Positions 58,601 to 64,000 of a DNA stretch of 64,000 nucleotides are shown here, piece after piece (position 1 is the stretch's first letter; every line of letters starts with the position of its first letter). The DNA is from Crossaster papposus (Eukaryota > Echinodermata > Asteroidea > Velatida > Solasteridae), in contig JBAIAA010000531.1 in assembly GCA_037893245.1 (NCBI GenBank), forward strand, positions 1,488,001 to 1,552,000, given 5' to 3'. Below the pieces are notes generated by a model. That model did no database searches and had not been told where the DNA came from. It was given only the letters and a program-made list of their open reading frames with translations. The position numbers were made by a program, and so were the translations under genes.

Positions 58601-60425
58601 TTCCCGCTACTCTACTTACCAGGCCCAATTGGTCGATTCTTGGCAGTAATAATAGGGACGGCAACCATGGCAAGACCATTAGCACTCCAGGTGTACTTGA
58701 GCAAGAACTGCTCCAGCATGACGTACCACAGACGCTGGCGATAGATGAGACTCATCTGCTTCCTCAAGGCTTCGTAGCTGCGCTTCAGCTGCGAATGCTC
58801 AACCTAAACCAATGACAATGAAAAAGAAACTGATCATTTCTACTTTCCGTCTCTGGTATGGGCTGTCTGTTCTTGACATGCAATACTAATTCTCGCGCTC
58901 AAACAGTAGGAACGCGACTAGGGAGGTAACGATTCACCGATGCATCGATATTCAGGATACTGAAATGCCACGATACGGCATATTTTTTTGAGGTCTCAGT
59001 CTCGGTCTCGTCCAAGCAAAGTCTCAGAGGAATGGTCTCGGTCTTGATAGTGCGGGTCTCGGTCTTGGATGCAGATACAGCAATATGAACCAAGTATTGA
59101 AAAACAACATGTACATGTATTCTGTAACTGGACTGAGGATTATAGTGAATAATTACGTGTCACTTATTTTCACATTGTATATTGTCTACATTGCATGTGA
59201 TCAGAGTGGTTCATACATTGTACACTCCGCACAAAATTGAACATGAATGCACATTTGTGATATTAGGGCAAGTTTTTAGGTTGGGAATTCACAAAATCTG
59301 AACACATTTCAACACTGCCAACAAATTTTCAATGGTATAGACCGGCTATAATTGTATTTGGCAGTGTACATTTAAACCATTCATAATTTTTTTCAGCCAT
59401 GACCTTTGGAGTTAAAAAAAACACGAACGTGTTGATACATTTTTATATTGTACCTCATGCCCATCATAGAAAGCAATCTCTTCTGCGTTGGCAATCACTC
59501 TGGAATGCACAAAGCGGAGGTTTCCCTTCTTATCCGCCTCATCAGCCACCAGCCGGCCGAACCTGGGCGAGGCAGCCCTCAGAATCTTGGCCGTGGCAAT
59601 AAACGTCAGGCTGCCGATCAAGGTAGAGAAGTTGGTGCCAGAGTTGTTCTTGGTGGCCAGGCTGACGAGGGTGTAGCACATCAGCAGGATGTCTAACATG
59701 GGCTTGCTGAGCTGCGAGTACAGGTGGGCCACCGACTCGCAGAAGGTACTGATGTCTTCTGTCAGGTTCTGGTCAGGGTTGACCAGCCGCGTATCCATGT
59801 TGCCTACCCGGTAGTAGGTTTGGTTCTTGAAGTACATCTTGTAGCAGTGGCTGACCAAGCGGGAGCGGAAGGCCAAAGAGAGGTTGCTCTCCAGGAAGCG
59901 GATAGTGCTGTTGATGAACGTCGCGGGGACCGCAATTAGGAGCCACTTGAGGATGTGCAGAAGGAACTGCAGCATGTTTTTGTTGACGATGGCCTTCACC
60001 ATGTTTCCTTCAAGGTGGGCCACGTAGATAGACAAGAACGTCCGGCAGATTAGAGACATGGTGTGGAGGCAGAGAAGACCAAACTCCTTGGTGAGGAATC
60101 CCGGCATGATGATCTTGATCAGGCGAATCAATTTGCGGTTCAGTTCCGCGCTGACTGCGTGGGACGAGCCCGTTTCATCCTTCGCAGTGTCCATGATGAT
60201 GACGCTGCTCGGTTTTGCAGCGAGTGTTTTCTTGGACTCGGCACTGTGCCTTGATGCGATGTCGTCAAATATGCTTTTCGCCACCGAGCATGCATATTGC
60301 ACGTGGTCTTTGGCACCGTAGGCGACGACGACAGAGAGGGCCACACCAGCTAGGAGCTTTGGGTGTTTAAAATTTGAAAATTTGAGGTTCCTGAGAGATT
60401 CTTTGAGTTGCAGAAGTTGAGACAT
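40078..60425 (-). CDS. ABCD1/2-like: Peroxisomal ABC half-transporter, ABCD1/ABCD2 family (complete, ten exons)
   Basis: Ten exons (59454-60425, 58620-58803, 57071-57192, 55387-55546, 52741-52838, 50947-51092, 48916-49061, 46256-46340, 41345-41470, 40078-40348) join in frame to 769 residues plus stop, close to the 740-745 of vertebrate ABCD1/ABCD2. All introns are GT-AG. Known family role: a homo- or heterodimeric half-transporter that moves very-long-chain fatty acyl-CoA into peroxisomes for beta-oxidation. The membrane domain lies in exons 1-3, with the ABCD EAA-like motif [13 protein letters not shown] at 312-324. The nucleotide-binding domain has Walker [10 protein letters not shown] 523-531, Q-loop Gln560, signature LSGGEKQR 621-628, Walker B FALLDE 641-646 and H-loop His675. 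All catalytic residues are present, so it should be active. Ten exons is also the vertebrate count. It probably predates the ABCD1/ABCD2 split, so one ortholog name is not justified. Confidence 0.95.
40374..40808. mobile_element. Short inverted-repeat element, TGTGACC family, copy 1
   Basis: aatatgtgaccggct then tacaaaaaggtgt at the left and its inverse at 40765-40808, about 40 bp. It lies in the last ABCD intron, ending 25 bp before the exon 10 acceptor. Confidence 0.8.
40809..41344. other. ABCD intron 9 remainder, no other gene seen
   Basis: AT-rich intronic sequence with no additional signal. Confidence 0.5.
41345..41470 (-). CDS. ABCD1/2-like: ABCD exon 9: Walker B and H-loop
   Basis: Residues 638-679. 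[20 protein letters not shown] and [12 protein letters not shown]. Acceptor accag, donor CTG|GTAAGA, phase 2. Confidence 0.95.
42233..42474. mobile_element. Short inverted-repeat element, CCAGTTCGCGC family, copy 1
   Basis: TTAA at both ends (42233-42236 and 42471-42474) with CCAGTTCGC inside and its inverse GCGAACTGG. The interior (gggattattttaac, cacccacgcatttccggc, gcgtcatccgttttgaat) matches 56074-56317 in reverse. Confidence 0.82.
42471..42815. mobile_element. Short inverted-repeat element, AGGTAGGATACACC family, copy 3 (3' end lost)
   Basis: Begins at the TTAA shared with the neighbouring element and matches copy 4 to about 42815 (tactaaaatatg), after which the family end is missing just before the large insertion at 42842. 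Confidence 0.75.
42842..45439. mobile_element. 2.6-kb element with 9-bp target duplication (relative of 4659-5385)
   Basis: ATTAGACGC flanks it at 42833-42841 and 45440-45448. The arms 42842-43257 and 45166-45439 align with the 727-bp element at 4659-5385 in reverse, including cagcaaagatgcccct and aggtcacgc blocks. A second element is nested at 43258-45165. It is located in ABCD intron 8. Confidence 0.85.
43258..45165. mobile_element. Nested element with TACCGTAATTTCCTGCGG ends
   Basis: The left end TACCGTAATTTCCTGCGG has its inverse at 45148-45165. The related element at 4659-5385 lacks it and so shows the empty site (ccaagTATCCCG against ccacg-element-TATCCCG). Its first 230 bp recur at 54331-54577. 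No coding region is recognised. Confidence 0.82.
45575..45618. repeat. CCAACCAACCCA microsatellite
   Basis: Tandem ccaaccaaccca-type units. Confidence 0.85.
45755..46161. mobile_element. Short inverted-repeat element, TGTGACC family, copy 2
   Basis: atatgtgacctgctcccaca at the left and tgtgggagcaggtcaaatat at the right. About 400 bp in ABCD intron 8. Confidence 0.8.
46256..46340 (-). CDS. ABCD1/2-like: ABCD exon 8: ABC signature
   Basis: Residues 610-637. [20 protein letters not shown] with the LSGGE signature. Acceptor acacag, donor CA|GTAAGA, phase 2. Confidence 0.95.
46702..47091. mobile_element. Short inverted-repeat element, AGGTAGGATACACC family, copy 4
   Basis: Complete copy flanked by TTAA, with ends AAGGTACCGGTAGGATACAC and the inverse of ggtgtatcctacct. 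It lies in ABCD intron 7. Confidence 0.82.
47738..48373. mobile_element. Short inverted-repeat element, TGTGACC family, copy 3
   Basis: gtgacctgtcaccacaatat followed by gagagtaaagtcg, with the inverse cgactttactctcattttgt then ggtgacaggtcac. About 36-bp inverted repeats, 636 bp in all, in ABCD intron 7. Confidence 0.85.
48916..49061 (-). CDS. ABCD1/2-like: ABCD exon 7
   Basis: Residues 561-609. [17 protein letters not shown] and [20 protein letters not shown] are classic ABCD blocks. Acceptor ttacag, donor GGGG|GTGAGA, phase 1. Confidence 0.95.
49125..49258. repeat. Partial CCAGTTCGCGC-family element
   Basis: TTAA then caagtttgcgccggaggacg and gattcaaaacggatgacg match the left half of 56074-56317. 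The right half is absent. Confidence 0.6.
50445..50640. repeat. 11-bp minisatellite (GTATGCGGAGT)n
   Basis: Around 17 units with variants. Three more units occur at 50880-50907 after about 240 bp of other sequence. Lies in ABCD intron 6, 40 bp from exon 6 at the nearer block. Confidence 0.9.
50947..51092 (-). CDS. ABCD1/2-like: ABCD exon 6: Walker A
   Basis: Residues 513-560. [20 protein letters not shown] with Walker A, then MLFIPQ with the Q-loop. Acceptor tttcag, donor AAAG|GTAGGC, phase 2. Confidence 0.95.
51127..51205 (-). repeat. Dispersed repeat, copy C (partial)
   Basis: tactatacttcatacatatt then ccattaaccatcacgtgcca matches copies A and B. ABCD intron 5. Confidence 0.6.
51280..51440. 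repeat. AAATTCACATCC word cluster
   Basis: Five direct copies and at least one inverted copy (ggatgtgaatttg) within 160 bp. Confidence 0.7.
51500..51975. repeat. TTTGCAGGATTGAGG word cluster
   Basis: Seven or so degenerate copies spaced 40-120 bp apart in ABCD intron 5. Confidence 0.6.
52741..52838 (-). CDS. ABCD1/2-like: ABCD exon 5: start of the ATPase domain
   Basis: Residues 480-512. Contains [20 protein letters not shown], the family form of the PIVTP block. Acceptor ttgacag, donor AAA|GTAAGT, phase 0. Confidence 0.93.
53000..53278 (+). mobile_element. tRNA-headed SINE, second type
   Basis: B box GGTTCGAACCC at 53041-53051, a degenerate A box near 53000-53010, and a tail taaagcgctttgagattg then gaagcgctatttataagc and a TATTAC repeat. 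The tail differs from that of the SINE at 31558. ABCD intron 4. Confidence 0.75.
54000..54790. repeat. Intronic repeat block, partner at 57470-58190
   Basis: Colinear blocks (agcaacttgttgtt, tttgtttgactcagtacaaa, gaggttcagggcagaaaggc, atttattcgtgggtga, acttcaattgttggagttt) recur in the same order and orientation about 3.4 kb away. This copy is interrupted by the fragment at 54331-54577. Confidence 0.8.
54331..54577. repeat. Fragment of the TACCGTAATTTCC element
   Basis: Matches 43258-43550 closely (cctgcggtaaagacgcg, gtgacggtctttgtgtgaag, aatcttactcaataatgcgg). Followed by a C-rich tract to 54615. Confidence 0.8.
54830..55420. repeat. Degenerate copies of the exon 4 donor region
   Basis: cggcagtacacctacatac near 54832, cttggcagtacctgcatacc near 55257 and cttggcagtacacctacaga near 55362 each continue into a version of the exon 4 end (acctgcaaccactaagggac). 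The last copy contains the real exon 4 donor. Confidence 0.65.
54960..55130 (+). repeat. Possible SINE remnant
   Basis: GGTTCAACCC at 54989-54998 fits a B box. The rest does not match the other two SINEs. Confidence 0.35.
55387..55546 (-). CDS. ABCD1/2-like: ABCD exon 4: linker to the ATPase domain
   Basis: Residues 427-479. [20 protein letters not shown], then a variable linker, ending [10 protein letters not shown] across the junction. I chose the donor GCAG|GTACAT over GAAG|GTCCCT because the extra GPLVVAG aligns with the family. Confidence 0.88.
55594..55730. repeat. (TCTG)n and poly-G low complexity
   Basis: tctgtctgtctg at 55600-55630 followed by long G runs at 55662-55725. Apparent proline or glycine frames here are artefacts. 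Confidence 0.9.
56074..56317. mobile_element. Short inverted-repeat element, CCAGTTCGCGC family, copy 2
   Basis: TTAA on both sides (56074-56077, 56314-56317), CCAGTTCGCGCCGGATGAC at the left and GGCGCGAACTGG at the right. 244 bp in ABCD intron 3. Confidence 0.85.
57071..57192 (-). CDS. ABCD1/2-like: ABCD exon 3
   Basis: Residues 386-426. [20 protein letters not shown] then SYKE closes the membrane domain. Acceptor attgcag, donor GAG|GTGAGA, phase 0. Confidence 0.93.
57470..58190. repeat. Intronic repeat block, partner of 54000-54790
   Basis: Same order of shared words as the partner, with an extra 190-bp insert at 57715-57905 whose edges are inverted (gattgatcggggac, gtccccgattga). ABCD intron 2. 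Confidence 0.75.
58620..58803 (-). CDS. ABCD1/2-like: ABCD exon 2: TM5-TM6 region
   Basis: Residues 325-385. [20 protein letters not shown] followed by [13 protein letters not shown] is highly family-typical. Acceptor tttag, donor G|GTAAGT, phase 1. Confidence 0.93.
59454..60425 (-). CDS. ABCD1/2-like: ABCD exon 1: N-terminus and most of the membrane domain
   Basis: Residues 1-324. ATG at 60425, short basic N-terminus, then the conserved [40 protein letters not shown] and [18 protein letters not shown] blocks. The donor is GAG|GTACAA, phase 0. The LIRLIKII stretch near residue 100 is where family members carry the PEX19-binding peroxisomal targeting region. Confidence 0.95.
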
Positions 60426-60972
60426 CTTTGGTTTGTATAAATTACTTAATTGGCAGAAGGAAGATATGTGTAATCAGCAGTTATTTACATTTTTTGAGCT
60501 ACATTTAATAAGGTAGGCATCAGTCTCGCGAATAGACGAGTCTAGAATTGTTTTAAAAGACACTGATGACATTGAACACAACGTATCTGCATTGAAGTTG
60601 GCAAGAATATGTTCCTAGTAGTGCAGGCATTATTCAAAAAGCAGCAAGCACACTTTTTCAGCTGGATCTATCCAGACCTGTAAGAAATATAAGAACTGAA
60701 TATCAGTTGGAACCTCAAACAGACGTATTGTTTATGTAAATGTACATACCAATCAAACCTCTGTTTTTATATTTTATAATTGTTCTTTTCTTCCCGCATT
60801 ATGTTCAGGCAACTGTCGATAAATGGCTTTTTTTGGGGGGGCCTTCTAATTTGACGTCATGAATTTGCTTAACAATGGCTTCGTGTGTTTGAATCAACGA
60901 ACATTGCTCCACATTTTGAGGCCCGATTTTCTCACTTTTTTGAAAGGTACATGTAAGAACACACCGACAGTG

Positions 60973-61771
60973 TTTAGCCATGTTCGCACTGGACTTAAAA
61001 TGATAAAACATACCTAGATGATGGGTCCTTTTCCCATTTTAAGTCCAGTGCGGACAGCCTAGGACGTTTTCCTCTCAGGTACTTCTCCCGAGTCCAGTGG
61101 GTACTTCTACCGGCCAACTGCTGCCCGGGAAAACGTCCCTGGTCACTTTTCCCTAGACGATAAGTCCAGTGCGAACAGCGCGTGTCGGTAAAAGCGGCCC
61201 AGGAAAACGTTCACCCGGCTATCCAGTGCAAGGTCATGCTACACAAAACACCGCGCATGCGCTCTTTGCATTGTTTACGTGCAGGCACGCTGCATGCATG
61301 CAAATCGCATCGTGATCACATTCGCACGTGGTTCTGCAAAAAGATTACGTAGAGTTGGGGTTCCTTTGGTCAATATTATGGCAGATATTATTATTGATAC
61401 AGTCGGAAGTTTGATTGGTGCTACCAGTGCATCATTTCCAAATGATAATAAAGAACGTCAACGTTTCTTACAACAAAAGAAAGCACGACAACGGATGCGT
61501 CGGCTAAAAACCGACGATGGCGTCAATAATGCGATCGGACAAAAAAGCGCGCGCGCGAATGGGTACACCGGGGTCAATGCAGAAAGGTCACGCAAAGCGC
61601 CCTCACGAGTCATTATAATGACAGCTCGGCTACTTCTCCCGCGGTCTCGGTAAAATTTTCCCGTGTCGAAAGTCCAAGTGCGAACAGCGGTAACATTTGA
61701 CCATTTTTTTTTTTTCCATCGTCTCAGTAAAACCTTCCCCCCAAAAAGTCCAGTGCGAACACGGCTTTAGT
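60973..61771. mobile_element. Element with TTTAGCCATGTTCGCACTGGACTT-type ends
   Basis: tgttcgcactggactt near 60981 and its inverse aagtccagtgcgaaca near 61743-61758. Internal copies of aagtccagtgcg at about 61040, 61162 and 61668 suggest nested or rearranged ends. A plus-strand frame at 61379-61653 (MADIIIDTVGSLIGATSASF, then a basic KKARQRMRRL stretch) lies inside and is not recognised. Confidence 0.65.
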
Positions 61772-63060
61772 GTCTTCTTTGATCCGTGCCTACTGGGGAC
61801 AAGTAGCATTTTTGTAAGTGGCCGTTTTCCGTGACATTTTGGGGGATAAGTGTGGGAGGTCATGGGGGATCGATGTACAGACATTTCGTACAGCGATTCA
61901 AATGGCTCTTGCTTGGACCCTAATCACCCGACCATGTCCAAATGTTGAAAAAGGTAATTTTTTGGGGGGTCCAAGTTACTCGGACTAATGTAAGGTTGTG
62001 ATTCTACGTTTAATTTGGTAAACGTTTAGCAAACTTTTCCCGTAACGTTTAAACGTTTATTAAAAACTTCAAAAAGGCTGCCGTCTGTCCAGGTCTATTT
62101 GCGCAACTGCGGTCGCGTTTGTTTGTATACATTATACACTTACCACCATTCTTTTCTATGTTCTTTAAAGGCTAAACATTTCAAGAAGCATCACCTGCAA
62201 GTTCTGTCAAATCAATTGTCACTTCAAGGAATGTCCAGATTTGCCTTATACATACATGTAGGAAGATCGTTTATTTATTTTTCAGCTACGATTTTATAAA
62301 AATTGCCTCCGAATTTTGAAAAACGTTACCCTCACAAGTACAAATTTCGCGATAGCTGCCGCATTTCAGCGAGTACTACCTGTAGTTTCCTTCAGCCAGG
62401 CCATGAGAACAAAAACCAAATCATTCATAACCTTTCCCTATTAGTACAAGACTTCCGGCTACGCGCCATACACCACGAGCAGGGGAGCCTCGATACTTAC
62501 AATGTAGATAGCAACAGTATTTCCAAGCAACCGGGTTGGGCTATTTATTTGCTAGGAATGAACGCAACCAGGACGTCCTCAAAGTTCGGTGACCTACATA
62601 CATGTACATCGTACACGTTGAGCCCTGGGCCTGAAGTTCGGTGACCTAGTACCTACAGCTGAACGCCACGTCCTCAAAGTTCGGTCACCTTGTACTAGAT
62701 AAGCTTGTATCAAACAAGAGATTTAATGTATCAATTTGGACAATGGGGCTGTCAATCATTCTCTGGAACCAGGAGAAATATTCTTTTCGGAGCCGAGATT
62801 TATTTAAGACTGGGGATTTAAAACTGTATTCAAAAAATAAGAAAAACAGATTTTCCAGCCAATGATAGCAACTTTTAACAATTTTCTTAAATAAGTATAA
62901 CATTCTTCTCGGACCACAATATTCTTCACGGGGGATCGGGAGGTAACGCAGAATCGCCAATGATGATTAAATATTAGACATCAATTCGGATAAAAATAAA
63001 TACAGGGTTTGGACTCGGAAACTACGACCAGTTTCACTAATTATTTAATAATGTTTGATG
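61772..63060. other. No gene recognised; short repeat near 62580-62690
   Basis: aagttcggtgacct occurs three times between 62580 and 62685 (one variant). Otherwise nothing was recognised. Confidence 0.45.
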
Positions 63061-63062
63061 TT

Positions 63063-63205
63063 GGCGGGGAGGGAGGGGGGGGGGGAGGGGGAGGGAGGGG
63101 GGGGGGGAGGGGGAGGGAGGGGGGAGGGAGGGGGAGGGAGGGGGGAGGGAGGGAGAGGTGGGGGGGGGGAGGGGGAGGGGGAGGGGGGGGGAGGGAGGGG
63201 GGGGT
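63063..63205. repeat. GGGGAGGGAGG tract with G-quadruplex potential
   Basis: About 140 bp almost purely of G and A with more than 20 G runs of three or longer on the plus strand. Confidence 0.92.
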
Positions 63206-64000
63206 AGTCTAGTTTTGTTATGGAAGTGGAACGTTTGTTAATAACAACCGTCAAGGCACAGTGACATCGAATTGATTTTTGTTAAGGGAACGGTGAAGTT
63301 TGCACTGGCAGCACAAGCGGATCTTGAAGAGCGACACAGATACATTGTTTTAAATAACGCATTGGTTTGATTACTGCAAAACACGCCGACTGGTGATTTC
63401 AGCAAATTTAAGTTCAAACTTCACACAAAAATAAAGAAATACGAGAGACTCAGAATTGTTTGAAAACTTAGTAATTTAATCTGAATAGCCCTCGGAAAGA
63501 GCTGTCCATGCCCATGCGGTGTGTATTTTGTTGCCCAGCGGCGGCGTATTGAAAATATCAAACACATGTACATGTATACACTGTATAATCATCATCATCA
63601 TGGGCACAATAGATACCAGCAGCTACTGGTCATTGAGAAATGTATCAAATTAATCTTCTTGGAACGTGACCAAGTACTGAAGTAGGGCGTTCAGTTTCAC
63701 TCAACGCGACTGAAGACATCCACACACAGACTGTCCGTGCGCCGAAAATCTAACCAATGTTTATCCCCAAAATTGTACGACTTTTCTATGTCAGAAACTG
63801 CAAGTAAAACCTTCAGTTGAAACCCCTGACTTTCAGCTATCGAATAATGCACATAAAATAGCAGTCGGGTGGATGTACGACAGTTTATACTTTTTGTGAA
63901 TGAAGCCTTTTAGCTCCGCCCAACTTTTCCCGAGAAAAAAAGATCCACGCGTCCACGCGTTCGGCCCCAGATTTTTCCGAACCCCTAGTATAAAGTGAGT
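63206..64000. other. No gene recognised
   Basis: Mixed sequence to the window end with no supported coding region. Confidence 0.4.

Noticed and set aside
63009-63254. Glycine/arginine-rich and proline-rich frames
   Set aside because: Translation of a G-rich low-complexity tract.
63944-63966. Cloning-adapter-like ccacgcgtccacgcgttcgg
   Set aside because: It only partly resembles a SalI adapter and is embedded in ordinary sequence; contamination is not supported.

Overview
This is a eukaryotic nuclear contig. Genes are split by GT-AG introns, AT-rich non-coding DNA makes up most of the window, and there is a dense mixture of animal-type transposons: Tc1, L2/CR1 LINE, Penelope-like, DIRS-like, hAT, 9-bp-TSD elements and tRNA-headed SINEs. 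The main gene is a peroxisomal ABCD transporter of animal type. The repeat mix, the DUF4806-type gene and the frequent words acatgtacatgta and aggcctac suggest a marine invertebrate deuterostome, perhaps an echinoderm. That is inference and I cannot name the species.

Two genes could be reconstructed base by base. (1) At 567-4074 (minus) lies a seven-exon gene for a 388-residue protein with a DUF4806-like C-terminus. A Tc1 element sits about 140 bp upstream of its start codon. (2) At 40078-60425 (minus) lies a complete ten-exon gene of the ABCD1/ABCD2 family, the peroxisomal very-long-chain fatty acyl-CoA half-transporter. It encodes 769 residues, all splice sites are GT-AG, and every phase is consistent. 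Its 18 kb of introns are packed with small foldback elements. Weaker candidates are a three-exon plus-strand gene at 36130-37141, a possible last exon at 33570-33817 (minus), and a degraded plus-strand N-terminus at 34717-34858.

From 4.2 to 32.1 kb the window is essentially a transposon graveyard. It holds a Tc1 copy split by a 9-bp-TSD element (4.2-6.2 kb), a broken transposase-like gene (6.75-9.04 kb), and a Penelope-like element with a 13-bp target duplication (11.7-14.5 kb). A DIRS-like tyrosine-recombinase retroelement (15.3-25.5 kb) is interrupted by an L2 LINE fragment, a second broken gene that itself carries a 710-bp foldback element, and a hAT-type element. An unusual 11-bp-periodic, strand-alternating array follows at 29.3-30.1 kb, then a second Tc1 copy with a SINE in its transposase (30.4-32.1 kb).

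From 32 to 64 kb at least three families of short inverted-repeat elements recur: TTAAAGGTAGGATACACC ends, TTAACCAGTTCGCGCC ends and TGTGACC ends. Several lie very close to ABCD processing signals. One palindrome directly after the stop codon carries the only obvious AATAAA nearby, and one element ends 25 bp from the last splice acceptor. The layout allows many nested insertions to be ordered in time, because empty-site copies and target duplications are visible in the same window.
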